From assembly GCA_903858935.1 (NCBI GenBank), contig CAIOKO010000115.1, forward strand, positions 1 through 37,929: a DNA stretch of 37,929 nucleotides. Direction: 5' to 3'. The stretch's first letter is position 1, and every line of letters starts with the position of its first letter. The position numbers were made by a program, and so were the translations under genes. Of this stretch, positions 1 to 8,599 are shown piece after piece. The notes under the pieces are model-generated. The model saw only the letters and a list, made by a program, of their open reading frames with translations, was not told where the DNA came from and did no database searches. The stretch is from an uncultured Schlesneria sp. (lineage in GTDB: Bacteria; Planctomycetota; Planctomycetia; Planctomycetales; Planctomycetaceae).

Positions 1-1
1 C

Positions 2-157
2 GCGTTGGACTGCCTGTCCGTTAACGATACCTTCCAGGGTAAGTGGTATTGGTATCTACGGAGTGAATTTGATCGAAAAGCCGATGACTTCGAAGCGGAG
101 GATCTGGAAACGAAAAGCCCGGCGGAGGAGGCAGTCACGAGCGAGCAGAATTCATAG
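2..157 (+). CDS. C-terminal end of an unidentified protein (partial, runs off left edge)
   Basis: An open frame runs from the first full codon at base 2 to a TAG at 155-157, giving about 51 residues with no internal stop. It begins ALDCLSVNDTFQGKWYWYL and ends in a charged, Glu-rich tail (AEDLETKSPAEEAV...). The hydrophobic/aromatic stretch followed by an acidic tail looks like a real protein C-terminus and not random sequence. I do not recognise the family. The stop codon lies inside the first of five CATAGTTGCCCA repeats, so that array begins exactly at the gene end. Without the upstream part no function can be proposed. Confidence 0.5.
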   Translation, partial: ALDCLSVNDTFQGKWYWYLRSEFDRKADDFEAEDLETKSPAEEAVTSEQNS

Positions 158-460
158 TTGCCCATAGTTGCCCATCATTGAATCGTGATTTCGGGTGACG
201 ACAAGGGCGGCGAGATTTGCGAAGAAGCAGGCGATCCAACGAAACCCCACCACCCCTGCGGTGGTGGTCATCGGGCCTTTGCACCAGTTCGACCCATCAT
301 TCACCGACCGACAATGCCAGGTGAATACGTAGGGCAAAGGCCCGTTAACCACCGCCGCGGGGGCGGTGGGGTGGCGGAATTGTATCCTTCGCGATGTTAC
401 CGAACGGGGCCATAGTTGCCCAAAAAAATCATAGTTGCCCATCAATTTCATAGTTGCCCA
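153..460. repeat. Five direct copies of the 12-mer CATAGTTGCCCA
   Basis: Exact copies start at 153, 163, 411, 430 and 449, all in the same orientation. The first two overlap by two bases. The last three are spaced at a regular 19 bp (12-bp repeat plus 7-bp spacer of differing AT-rich sequence). The two groups flank a 134-bp inverted repeat at 241-374. The layout resembles an operator or iteron array, or a short-repeat array into which a MITE-like element was inserted. The spacing is too short for CRISPR. Confidence 0.75.
241..374. repeat. REPIN/MITE-like imperfect inverted repeat
   Basis: The left arm at about 241-282 and right arm at about 334-374 are inverted copies of one another over about 40 bp with a handful of mismatches; both contain GGGCCTTTGC in the appropriate orientation. 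Each arm also holds its own small GC-rich hairpin (CCACCACCC/GGTGGTGG on the left, ACCACCGCC/GGGCGGTGG on the right). Two inverted REP-like hairpins separated by about 50 bp is the architecture of a REPIN or short MITE. No transposase lies nearby in the window. Confidence 0.6.
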
Positions 461-589
461 ACGTTATTGCGATCCACTCGTTGAAAAGCAGGTGTGGGTT
501 TTGTGATGTACTACAACGATTTTGATCTTTGATAATTCGGAAACAAATTTAATACGGCTCAAGCCGAAACGGCTGGAGAGTTGTTATGT

Positions 590-641
590 GAAAGTAGATA
601 GATCGGGGAATCGATTTCTTTTCTTGCCCTGATCTACTTTC
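590..641. repeat. Inverted repeat, 10-bp perfect arms
   Basis: GAAAGTAGAT at 590-599 is the exact reverse complement of ATCTACTTTC at 632-641, with a 32-base loop. It lies in the gene-free stretch between the left partial gene and the phosphofructokinase. It may be a hairpin in a transcript or an element end; there is no T-tract, so it is not called a terminator. Confidence 0.4.
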
Positions 642-705
642 TACTCAATTCGGATCAACTCACTAGTCGCTTCGGCTGGCCCCGTCGTCCGTTGGAAACA
701 GAAGC

Positions 706-884
706 GGGACAGGCACCTTGAAACTTGGAGCCAGTCCCGGTTTTGCTGCCTCCAATATGAGACGACGGGCGAGCCGTGGACGGTTCGTTGTTTGTCCGTG
801 GCACGCAGGGTGCGGTCGAGTCTTCGAGGCTCACCGAACTGTGGGCAAGATGGTGGGCCTCGAAGACTCGACCAACCCTACGTG
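706..884. repeat. Composite of two inverted repeats (706-738 and 801-884)
   Basis: GGGACAGGC at 706-714 pairs with GCCAGTCCC at 730-738 with one mismatch. Further on, 801-835 and 852-884 are inverted copies over about 34 bp with roughly four mismatches; the shared core is GGTCGAGTCTTCGAGGC. No convincing reading frame crosses the block. The pattern fits a dispersed repeat family, but its copy number cannot be known from this window. Confidence 0.55.
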
Positions 885-966
885 ATCGCGTTGCGATTCG
901 TGGTGCAATATCGGTCTTATAAGACCTATGGGACCTATGTACGAATTGCATTAAACCTGGCAATAA

Positions 967-996
967 AAAAACCGGGGAATTGCTTCCCCGGTTTTT
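967..996 (-). terminator. Rho-independent terminator of the phosphofructokinase gene
   Basis: A 13-bp perfect stem (AAAAACCGGGGAA at 967-979 with TTCCCCGGTTTTT at 984-996) closes on a TTGC loop. It sits 25 bp past the stop of the minus-strand gene at 1021 and has T-runs on both strands. It could therefore also stop transcription coming from the left. Confidence 0.85.
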
Positions 997-1020
997 GAGA
1001 TCCATCGTCAATTTGGACCG

Positions 1021-2061
1021 TTACTTACTGAACGCGTAAACGTCCTTGATCCAGTCTTCGCTGACTGTTTTCATCTGGCCGACTGCATCGGCGATGGCCA
1101 CGTCGATGATTTTCGTTCCGGCGAGTGCGACCATGCGGCCGAACTTCTTTTCCTGGACGAGTCGACCGGCGGCAAGACCCAGTCGTGTCCCGAGAATTCG
1201 GTCAAACGCGGTGGGTGAACCACCTCGCTGGATATGGCCGAGCACAACTTCACGGGTTTCAATACCGGTTTTTTCCGTGATCAATTGCGCGACCAGTTTG
1301 CTGACACCGCCAAGCTGTTCATGTCCAAACGCATCGACCGAGGCATCGCGTGTCACCACGTCGGTTCCTCCGATTAACTTGGCCCCTTCGCTGACGATAA
1401 CCATTCCCCATTGCTTGCCGGCTTCGCGGCGTTTCTTGAGCATCGCACACATATCGTCGATGTTGACGGGGATTTCCGGCAGCAGTACGTAATCGGCGCC
1501 GACAGCCATGGCGACTTCGCAGGCGATCCAGCCGGCATGGCGACCCATCGTTTCGACGACGCCGATTCGACGATGCGATTCGACTGTTGTGCGAACTCGT
1601 TCGACCGCTTCCATGGCGATGTTGATTGCGGTGTCGAAACCGAATGTCACGTCGGTGCAGCTCAGGTCGTTATCAATCGTCTTGGGGCAACCGATTGTAT
1701 TCAGCTTGTAGTCTGCATAAAGCTTGCTGGCGACTCCCAGCGTGTCGTCCCCGCCAATGGCGACGAGTGCATCAAGACCGAGCTTCTTGAAGCTCTCAAG
1801 CAATTTCGGGACATCACGATCTTTTTCCTTGTAAGGATTGGTCCGGGACGAACCGAGGATCGTGCCACCCTTCCAGATGATGTCGTCGGTGTTTTCGATC
1901 GTCAGGGGCATGGTGACGCCATTGATGGCACCTTTCCATCCGTTGATGAAACCGACGGACTCGCCACCCGCGTTGTGAATCGAGCGAACGACGCCCCGGA
2001 TCACAGGATTTAAACCAGGACAATCGCCGCCACCAGTCAGCAGTCCAACCTTCATTATCAT
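1021..2061 (-). CDS. Pyrophosphate-type 6-phosphofructokinase
   Basis: This 346-aa protein phosphorylates fructose 6-phosphate to fructose 1,6-bisphosphate in cytosolic glycolysis. PFK-A family motifs are present in order: the N-terminal [13 protein letters not shown] at 103-106, PKTIDND at 126-132, MGRHAGW at 172-178 and GHIQRGG near the C-terminus. Family knowledge says ATP enzymes carry Gly at the second acidic position of GGDGS and Gly in PGTIDND. Here both diagnostic positions are the PPi-type residues (Asp106, Lys127), so PPi is the likely phosphoryl donor and the reaction likely reversible. The start at 2061 has AAAGG just upstream; Met3 at 2055 is an equally credible start. A strong terminator follows the gene, and 123 bp separate it from accC. 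Confidence 0.93.
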   Translation of the reverse strand: MIMKVGLLTGGGDCPGLNPVIRGVVRSIHNAGGESVGFINGWKGAINGVTMPLTIENTDDIIWKGGTILGSSRTNPYKEKDRDVPKLLESFKKLGLDALVAIGGDDTLGVASKLYADYKLNTIGCPKTIDNDLSCTDVTFGFDTAINIAMEAVERVRTTVESHRRIGVVETMGRHAGWIACEVAMAVGADYVLLPEIPVNIDDMCAMLKKRREAGKQWGMVIVSEGAKLIGGTDVVTRDASVDAFGHEQLGGVSKLVAQLITEKTGIETREVVLGHIQRGGSPTAFDRILGTRLGLAAGRLVQEKKFGRMVALAGTKIIDVAIADAVGQMKTVSEDWIKDVYAFSK

Positions 2062-2184
2062 CGACCTTTCATCAGCTAATTTTCACGGAAGAGCGTCTCC
2101 GTGCAACAGGATCATATTCACGGACGAGGCTGTCCATGATACAGAAAATAACATGCTGGCCGACTGGGAGCAGTCAGACCTTCA

Positions 2185-3534
2185 TCACGACTTGACGAGC
2201 AACTGTTGCTCGATGAACGTAGTATACATTTTGCCTTCAACGAAGGCGGTATGATTCAAGATTCGCTTCAGCAGCGGAATCGTGGTTTTGATTCCGTCGA
2301 CAACAAACTCGTCCAGGCATCGTTTCATGCAGGCGATGGCTTCGGCGCGGGTCGGTTTGTGGACGATCAATTTTCCAATCATCGAGTCATAATAGGGACC
2401 GACGACATACCCTTCGTGGATGTGGGAATCCCAGCGGACACCGTGACCACCCGGGACGCGAAGTTTTGTGATCTTTCCCGGCGAAGGACGGAAGTCATTA
2501 TCTGGGTCTTCCGCATTGATACGAACTTCGATGGCGGCACCATTACAGGGAATGGCACGCTGCTTCCAGGGAAGTGGCTGGCCCGAAGCGACCTTAATCT
2601 GCTGCTGAATCAGATCAACTCCTGTCACCATTTCGGTGACGGGGTGTTCGACCTGGATACGGGCGTTGACTTCGATGAAGTAGAACTGGTTGTTCTGATC
2701 AACGATGAACTCGACGGTCCCCGCATTGGTGTAATTGGCGATCTGGATCAGCCGGACGGCCGCTTTACAGATGTCTTCGCGTACCGACTGAGGCAGGTTT
2801 GGTGCAGGGGATTCTTCGATCAATTTCTGATGTCGACGCTGTGACGAACAATCGCGTTCCCACAGGTGTACGACATCGCCATGCAGGTCGGCGATGATCT
2901 GCACTTCGACATGTCGAGGGTTTTCGATGTATTTTTCCAGATAGACACCCGCGTTATTGAAAGCCTTTTCGGCTTCCATGGCAGCGGCTTTCAATCCTGC
3001 CTTCAGCGAAATGTCGTTGCGGGCGACTCGCATCCCTTTGCCACCACCGCCTGCCGTCGCTTTGATCAGAACGGGGTAGCCAATTTTTTCTGCGACGACC
3101 AGTGCTTCGGCTTCGCTGGTAATCAGACCGTCACTACCGGGAACGAGATTCACCTGAGCCGCTTTGGCGATCTCTTTCGCCGTGACCTTATCGCCGAGTT
3201 TCGCCATTGCCTCGGCCGATGGCCCGATGAATTCGATTTTGCATTCCCGGCAGACTTCCGCGAAATGTTCGTTCTCGGAAAGGAACCCATAGCCGGGGTG
3301 AATGGCCTGAACGTTGCCGATTTCGGCAGCAGCAATAATGTTTTTAATAACGAGATAGCTCTGATTGGCCGCGGCAGGGCCAATACAGATAGACTCGTTA
3401 GCGGCTTTCAGGTAGTCAGCCCCGCGGTCTGCGGCACTACAGACAGCAACGGTTTCGATACCCATCTCACGACAGGCACGGAAGACCCGCAGGGCGATTT
3501 CACCACGATTCGCAACCAGGATACGCTGGAACAT
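2185..3534 (-). CDS. accC: Biotin carboxylase subunit of acetyl-CoA carboxylase
   Basis: The ATP-grasp enzyme carboxylates biotin on AccB using bicarbonate and ATP, the first half-reaction of malonyl-CoA synthesis. Visible motifs are the N-terminal [23 protein letters not shown] near residue 80, the glycine-rich ATP loop GGGGKGMR near 165, and [14 protein letters not shown] near 290. I chose the start at 3534 because it gives 449 aa beginning [13 protein letters not shown], the usual length and beginning for this family. A longer frame starting at 3615 would overlap accB by about 50 bp and add an unrelated 27-residue leader. The gap to accB is 31 bp, so the two are almost certainly co-transcribed. 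The sequence immediately upstream has no strong Shine-Dalgarno match. Confidence 0.96.
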   Translation of the reverse strand: MFQRILVANRGEIALRVFRACREMGIETVAVCSAADRGADYLKAANESICIGPAAANQSYLVIKNIIAAAEIGNVQAIHPGYGFLSENEHFAEVCRECKIEFIGPSAEAMAKLGDKVTAKEIAKAAQVNLVPGSDGLITSEAEALVVAEKIGYPVLIKATAGGGGKGMRVARNDISLKAGLKAAAMEAEKAFNNAGVYLEKYIENPRHVEVQIIADLHGDVVHLWERDCSSQRRHQKLIEESPAPNLPQSVREDICKAAVRLIQIANYTNAGTVEFIVDQNNQFYFIEVNARIQVEHPVTEMVTGVDLIQQQIKVASGQPLPWKQRAIPCNGAAIEVRINAEDPDNDFRPSPGKITKLRVPGGHGVRWDSHIHEGYVVGPYYDSMIGKLIVHKPTRAEAIACMKRCLDEFVVDGIKTTIPLLKRILNHTAFVEGKMYTTFIEQQLLVKS

Positions 3535-3565
3535 AGAGCAGAACGATTCTGTGTTCGAAGACCGG

Positions 3566-4081
3566 TCAAGACTTATAACGGAACAGCGGGGTGTCGAATT
3601 CGACGGCGTCACCACTCTGGACGAGGATCGCCGTGATCGTACCGCTGACTCCAGCCTGAATCTGATTGAAAACCTTCATCTGCTCGATGGTACAGACAAC
3701 GGTTTCGGGAGTGACGACCGAACCGACGGTGACAAACGGAGGATCCGTCGGAGCTGGAGCGGCGTAAAACGTGCCGATGGTCGGACTCTTGATTGATGGC
3801 CCGCCTGCGTTGGGATCAGCAGCTGGCGAACCTGCGGACTGTGGTGCGGCAGCTGGTGCTGCTGTCGCGGGTGCATGTGCCATTGGTGGCGGAGGTGCGT
3901 AATGAAACTGAGGTTGTGGGACGGCGTGCAGGACTTCTTTTGCCCCGCGGCGCAGTCGCCACTGTTCATCGCCCCGTTTCAGGTGAACTTCGCTGAGACC
4001 GTGTTTTTCCATCATCTCAACAAGCTGTTTCAACTTGTCGAGATCAAAGGGTGCGTCTCCAGTGGAAGTTGGTTCTGCCAT
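3566..4081 (-). CDS. accB: Biotin carboxyl carrier protein of acetyl-CoA carboxylase
   Basis: The 171-aa carrier holds biotin on a lysine and shuttles carboxyl groups from AccC to the carboxyltransferase. It has an N-terminal helix ([19 protein letters not shown]), a long Ala/Pro/His-rich linker, and a C-terminal biotinyl domain of about 75 residues. The biotin-accepting lysine is Lys136, 36th from the end as is normal. The motif reads EQMKV where most family members have EAMKM or EAMKV. The start at 4081 is preceded by AAGGA at good spacing; an upstream ATG at 4132 would add 17 basic residues and run against the aminopeptidase stop at 4137. accB lies between the M24 peptidase gene (55 bp upstream) and accC. 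Confidence 0.94.
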   Translation of the reverse strand: MAEPTSTGDAPFDLDKLKQLVEMMEKHGLSEVHLKRGDEQWRLRRGAKEVLHAVPQPQFHYAPPPPMAHAPATAAPAAAPQSAGSPAADPNAGGPSIKSPTIGTFYAAPAPTDPPFVTVGSVVTPETVVCTIEQMKVFNQIQAGVSGTITAILVQSGDAVEFDTPLFRYKS

Positions 4082-4136
4082 GGGTTTCCTTTTCGTCGGT
4101 TTCGGGGGAGTCCCCTGCGTCGCTCGTTTCACGAGA

Positions 4137-5225
4137 TTACGCCTCCAACTCGTGTGGCACGGATGTCAGCACTTCGCAGCCATCTCGTGTCACTAGTATA
4201 TCGTCTTCAATTCGGACACCGCCGAGACCAGGAAGATATATTCCCGGCTCGACCGTGACTACCATACCGGGTTTCAGTTCATCCGTGGAAATCGGACTGA
4301 GGCGAGGGCCCTCATGAATGTCCAACCCGATTCCGTGACCCAGTCCATGTCCAAAATACTTTGAGTAACCAGCCTGATCGATGACCTTGCGAGCCACTGC
4401 GTCGACTTCCTGGCATTTCATTCCAGGACGAATTGCCGCAATGGCCGCCTGTTGTGCATTCAACACAACTCCATATATTCTCAGGAGTTTTGGCGGGACT
4501 TTACCGGTGCCCCAAACTCGCGTCAAGTCACTGTGATACCCCCGTGGGCTGACGGCACCCCAATCACAAAGTACGAAAGGAGATTCGTCAAATCGCCGCA
4601 ATCCTGCCCGATAGTGCGGAAGTGCGGCATGGTCTCCGACTGCGATAATCGGCTCAAATGCGGCTTTCAGCGCTCCAAAACGCCGCATCCCGTGTTCCAG
4701 TTCATGAGCCGCCTGTCGTTCGGTCATGGAAGGAAGCAGTAACGACTTCATCAACGCGTATCCGCGTTCAGCCTGAGACACGGCCAGCCGAAGCTCGTCG
4801 ATTTCCTCAGGATCTTTAATCTGGCGAAGTTCTTCGACCAGACCCGTCTGGGAAACAAGTTGCAGGGGGCTCAGTTTTTCGACCAGGGAATCCCGGACAT
4901 CGACCGTCATTGATCGGGCTTCGATACCGATCTGCGAGAGTTTGAACTTGGGGAGTTCTTTCGCAAGAAACTCGGCCATCGTTGTCCGAGCCGTCCGAAC
5001 TTCTGCCTGAATCGTGGGGCATTCGTCGTGCAATTGAGTTTCGAATCGACTGTCACTGAAGATCTGGGTCGCATCGGGACCAATCAACAGGTACGAATCG
5101 TCTCCCGTAAATCCCGTCAGGTACGAGACATTTTTAGGATTCGTAACGAGCAGGGCTGATAACCCTGCTTTACGGATGGCTTGAACGAGTTTATGTCGGC
5201 GGGAAATGTGCCGGTCAGTCGTCAT
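4137..5225 (-). CDS. M24 family Xaa-Pro aminopeptidase / creatinase-fold peptidase
   Basis: This 362-aa cytosolic metallopeptidase is predicted to remove N-terminal residues preceding proline. An N-terminal creatinase domain ([18 protein letters not shown]) leads into the pita-bread catalytic domain. The dinuclear-metal ligands are visible in order: the two aspartates of [18 protein letters not shown], His in GHGLGHGIG, Glu in [10 protein letters not shown] and Glu in RIEDDILV. The start at 5225 leaves an 11-bp gap after the transporter gene; the longer frame starting at 5297 would overlap that gene by 60 bp. In many bacteria this peptidase is followed by efp, accB and accC; here accB follows directly and efp is missing. 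YqhT- or PepQ-like specificities cannot be told apart from sequence alone. Confidence 0.9.
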   Translation of the reverse strand: MTTDRHISRRHKLVQAIRKAGLSALLVTNPKNVSYLTGFTGDDSYLLIGPDATQIFSDSRFETQLHDECPTIQAEVRTARTTMAEFLAKELPKFKLSQIGIEARSMTVDVRDSLVEKLSPLQLVSQTGLVEELRQIKDPEEIDELRLAVSQAERGYALMKSLLLPSMTERQAAHELEHGMRRFGALKAAFEPIIAVGDHAALPHYRAGLRRFDESPFVLCDWGAVSPRGYHSDLTRVWGTGKVPPKLLRIYGVVLNAQQAAIAAIRPGMKCQEVDAVARKVIDQAGYSKYFGHGLGHGIGLDIHEGPRLSPISTDELKPGMVVTVEPGIYLPGLGGVRIEDDILVTRDGCEVLTSVPHELEA

Positions 5226-5236
5226 ACGAAAACGTT

Positions 5237-7696
5237 TCAAGTCAGGGGTTTGTGGTCCAATGGCATTTCTGGTGTGCCATCGGGACCACCGAGCCACGTT
5301 CCAAATTTGCCAAAGCGACCGCTATGTAAAAGGACAAGATACGCTGGGACAAGGATAGGCCGCACAACGAACGTGTCGAGCAATACACCGAAGGCGAGCG
5401 CGAAACCAAGCTGGATCATCCCTTTCAGCGATCCGGCGCAAAGTGACGCGAATGTTCCGGCCATGATGATACCGCAACTCGAAATGATCCGCCCGGTTTT
5501 GGAGAGCGCCTCGATGACCCCTTTAACAGGACCATGCTTCTCTTGTTCTTCGTCAATTCGAGTCATCAGGAAGATGTTATAATCTTCGCCAACCGCAATC
5601 AGGATGGTGAACAGGAACATCGGCACCTTCCAGTCGAGTCCCGCAAATTGGGGATCTGTCGCCCAGAAGAAAGCGTATGTCGCGCCCAAGGCCACAAGAT
5701 AACTGAAGAGCACCGTCAGAATCAGATACGTACAGAGGGCGACTCGCCGCAGGAGCACGACAAGAATCACGAAGACAGCGAAAACCACAAGCAAATCGAT
5801 CCGAACCTGATCCCTGTCAGTCACGGCTTTCAGGTCTCGAATACTGGCCGTTGAACCTGATACGAGGATCTTTGTGTTCGCCTTAAGTTCATTCGGAAGA
5901 AGCCGGCCAATTTCTTGTTCGAGTCGGGTGAGCTGGTCGATGCTGTCGCGGGCAAACGGGTCGTTTTCCGCCGTCAGCTCAATTCGCGTGACATGTGTGG
6001 CCAGATCCGCCTCGTCCGAGACGTAGTAGGCTTTTGACTTCTGCATGGCGACTCTACGTTTGCCGCCAGCGGACAACTGGGTGAGCGGATCCTCCGAACC
6101 GCCCAGCGGACGGGAAACGCTACGAATATCGGCCAGTTGAAGTTGAGTCTTTCGTTCATAAAGCGATTCGGTCAGTTCATCGATCCAGGCAAGACCCGTT
6201 GATTCATCAGAAAAATCGACATCGTCATTGCGCAGCAGAACAGTAATTGACCCGGTCGCACCGGCTGGAAAATTCTCACGCAATGCCCTTGTCCCTCGTA
6301 CGCTGGGGGAATCAGCGCTGAGATCTGAGAGCAATCCGTAGCTGAGGTGCGAGTAGAACAGGACACCGATGATGGCGAATGGCAGCATCAGCAGCATACT
6401 CACCAGCCAGATTGTCATGGGGTTTTTGATCAGTGCTCGTCCCACGATTTCCCAGGTGTTCTGCAGCCAGTGAATCTCGCTCAATCGCGACCACAGTGAT
6501 GTCGACGAGATCCATCCGCCGCTGACGCGTTCCGTCCGAAGTTGCGGCCAGAAAGCCCATTTGCCTGTTAAACGCAAGAGGGCGGGAGTGAGCGTTAACG
6601 AGGCGATGAGTACGACGGTCAACCCAAACGAGATGGCAATTCCGGCATCTCGAAATTTTCCAAATTCAGCGAAGATCATCATGCCGATACCGCAGATGAC
6701 CGTTCCGGCACTGGCGGCAATGGCAGCACCGACCTTGGCAACACTATTCGAAACGGCTTCGTCATAGCTGACCCCCGCATCGATTTCTTCTTTGTACCGT
6801 GCGATCAGGAACAGGCAATAATCGACACCCGCCCCATAAGTCAGGACCGCCACGTAAGACTCGATCCCTTGGAACAGAACGACCCATTTCTGGGTCGCGA
6901 ACAGGATCAGAATGGACATCGACAATTTCACGGCGATGACGACTGTGACCAACGGAATGAATGCCAGTGCCGGGGCACGATAAATCGCACCGAGTAAGCC
7001 GAGAACCAGCACGAAGGTCAGTAATTCCGTCGCTTTAGCGCTATTGCGTGCCGCGATGATCATGTCCCGGCCAACCGTCGCTTCGCCGCTGAGCGAAAGG
7101 GACAAACCGGCAGGAATGTGCTTGGAAAACTCTTCGTCTGAGAGCAGGGATTCGATCTTTCCCACAGGCCATCGATTTCGGCCATCCATGAATTCGGTTG
7201 TTAATTCGACAAGCATCAACCTGGCATTGCTGGAGTCACCGCGTTTGCTTTTGAGCAGTGCGCCTGCATTGGGATCGCGGAACGATCGAATTCCAGAAAT
7301 GATGGGAGAACTGACTTTGTCGTCGTTCGCCTCTTCGTACATGATTTTGAGCAATCGCTCTCGCAATTCGAATTTCCGCTCGGGATCATCGAACGGAAAC
7401 TTTTCGTCCTCGTCGTCGCCATCGTCCAGAAAGTGTTCGTCTTCGGGTGTGATTCCCGTATCACGGGTGGCGATGATGACGATCCGACTCGGACAATAGC
7501 CATCGGGAAACGCTTTCCGAAACAGGCTTTCCGCCAGATGACTGGGGCTTTGCGTGGGAAGGAACGCAAATTCTTCCGTTTCGGCAACTCGATCCAGTCC
7601 CGGTGCGGCAATGGAGGCGCAGACCACCACAGTGACCCAAGCGATCAGGACCGCTGGCCAGGCACGGACGACGAACTCGCCGAGCTTCGCAAACAT
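5237..7696 (-). CDS. MMPL-family RND transporter
   Basis: The 819-aa inner-membrane protein belongs to the RND superfamily (MMPL branch), which exports lipids, hopanoids or hydrophobic compounds using the proton gradient. It shows the duplicated layout expected: one N-terminal membrane helix, a periplasmic domain, about five helices around residues 225-380, a second periplasmic domain and a final helix bundle from about 635. The proton-relay Asp-Tyr pair occurs in both halves, GAGVDYCLFL (Asp292-Tyr293) and AVGEDYNIFL (Asp705-Tyr706). The first periplasmic loop contains an acidic patch (DDGDDEDEKFPFDD, near residue 91). A GAGAAG-like ribosome site precedes the ATG. It is the first gene of a tight group with the aminopeptidase; the substrate is unknown. 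Confidence 0.9.
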   Translation of the reverse strand: MFAKLGEFVVRAWPAVLIAWVTVVVCASIAAPGLDRVAETEEFAFLPTQSPSHLAESLFRKAFPDGYCPSRIVIIATRDTGITPEDEHFLDDGDDEDEKFPFDDPERKFELRERLLKIMYEEANDDKVSSPIISGIRSFRDPNAGALLKSKRGDSSNARLMLVELTTEFMDGRNRWPVGKIESLLSDEEFSKHIPAGLSLSLSGEATVGRDMIIAARNSAKATELLTFVLVLGLLGAIYRAPALAFIPLVTVVIAVKLSMSILILFATQKWVVLFQGIESYVAVLTYGAGVDYCLFLIARYKEEIDAGVSYDEAVSNSVAKVGAAIAASAGTVICGIGMMIFAEFGKFRDAGIAISFGLTVVLIASLTLTPALLRLTGKWAFWPQLRTERVSGGWISSTSLWSRLSEIHWLQNTWEIVGRALIKNPMTIWLVSMLLMLPFAIIGVLFYSHLSYGLLSDLSADSPSVRGTRALRENFPAGATGSITVLLRNDDVDFSDESTGLAWIDELTESLYERKTQLQLADIRSVSRPLGGSEDPLTQLSAGGKRRVAMQKSKAYYVSDEADLATHVTRIELTAENDPFARDSIDQLTRLEQEIGRLLPNELKANTKILVSGSTASIRDLKAVTDRDQVRIDLLVVFAVFVILVVLLRRVALCTYLILTVLFSYLVALGATYAFFWATDPQFAGLDWKVPMFLFTILIAVGEDYNIFLMTRIDEEQEKHGPVKGVIEALSKTGRIISSCGIIMAGTFASLCAGSLKGMIQLGFALAFGVLLDTFVVRPILVPAYLVLLHSGRFGKFGTWLGGPDGTPEMPLDHKPLT

Positions 7697-7925
7697 TTAA
7701 TCTTCTCGTGACAATGAGTCAGGCATTTTTGCAGATCCCGCCCTCTGCAACTGATTCTGAAAAACCGACTTGGGCGATCGTACTGATAAGCGTGGCGGGG
7801 AAGACAGGTGTTACTGTCAGGGAGGCAACGAGCCGCATGTGCTCGAATGCCTTTTATTAACTAACAGGGAAAATTGACAATCGCTGAGTGAAACCGCTCA
7901 TCGGCTCTCCACAACGACGAACAAA

Positions 7926-8396
7926 TCAGTGTGCGTGCCCATGATCACCGTGCCCGTGATCCGCGTGCGCATGATCCGAATGTCCGTGACCATGGTCGTC
8001 CCCGTGATGTTCATCGGGTACGTCTTCCGGAAAGAGCGAACCGAAAGCACCTGAAAGTTGAACCGAACCGCACAAGGCCATGATCGTCATCAACATGGTC
8101 ACATAAATCCCCTTTCCAACAAAGTTGGATGGGCGCAACCCGAACAAATAGTGAACTCCTTCTGGTGGCGGAGCGATCAAGCCCCAGACGAGCGTTGCCA
8201 TCAGTCCGATCAGTACGACACCGATGACCGCTCCTCTCGCCAGAACTGGATAGAGTTTTTCCCAGTTCACTGCCAGCAGCCAGAATGCGACCCAGGCGAT
8301 CAGAGGAGTCCAGGGAATAAGCAGGGCGCATAAGGAAATGCCGACTTCCCAACCGGCAGTGAGGAGTTTTTGCAAGCTGAAGAACAATTGTTCCAT
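7926..8396 (-). CDS. Small membrane protein with a histidine-rich C-terminal tail
   Basis: The 156-aa protein has about four hydrophobic segments (roughly residues 15-45, 50-75 and 92-120, the first long enough for two helices). It ends in a tail where 12 of the last 27 residues are His, mixed with Asp, Gly and Ala (HHGDDHGHGHSD...). I do not recognise the fold. Such tails occur in zinc, nickel or cobalt transporters and metallochaperones, so metal binding or sensing is plausible but inferred. It lies 203 bp downstream of the CNNM/CorC-like gene and 229 bp upstream of the MMPL gene, on the same strand. Proximity to the CNNM-type protein makes a shared role in metal homeostasis conceivable. 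No clear Shine-Dalgarno site precedes the ATG. Confidence 0.7.
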   Translation of the reverse strand: MEQLFFSLQKLLTAGWEVGISLCALLIPWTPLIAWVAFWLLAVNWEKLYPVLARGAVIGVVLIGLMATLVWGLIAPPPEGVHYLFGLRPSNFVGKGIYVTMLMTIMALCGSVQLSGAFGSLFPEDVPDEHHGDDHGHGHSDHAHADHGHGDHGHAH

Positions 8397-8599
8397 TCAA
8401 CGGATCTTTCGACAGAATGCGGACAACGAGAAGCGGCGACTTGCCACGAATACAATCCACAAGAAATAACACAACTTGGCAAGCGAAGCCAGCGTTCCGC
8501 CCATCTCGCTGGTACTCATGGTTTCGTCGACGCGGCAGGCCTGACTGCTTGTCCCCAATTGATTGATTCGATCAAACCCGAATTTATCGGGGCTTCAAG

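Noticed and set aside
153-460. CRISPR array made of CATAGTTGCCCA
   Set aside because: The repeat is 12 bp and spacers 7 bp, far below CRISPR sizes, and no cas gene is present.
152-1011. Minus-strand frames of 99 aa (152-451) and 118 aa (655-1011)
   Set aside because: They run through the short-repeat array and inverted repeats, have no ribosome site and low-complexity or shuffled composition; they are by-products of the repeats.
2162-2175. GACTG-GGAG-CAGTC hairpin after accC as terminator
   Set aside because: Only a 5-bp stem with no T-tract; too weak to call.
3532-3615. Longer accC start at 3615
   Set aside because: It would overlap accB by about 50 bp and add a 27-residue leader unlike the family; the start at 3534 gives the standard 449 aa.
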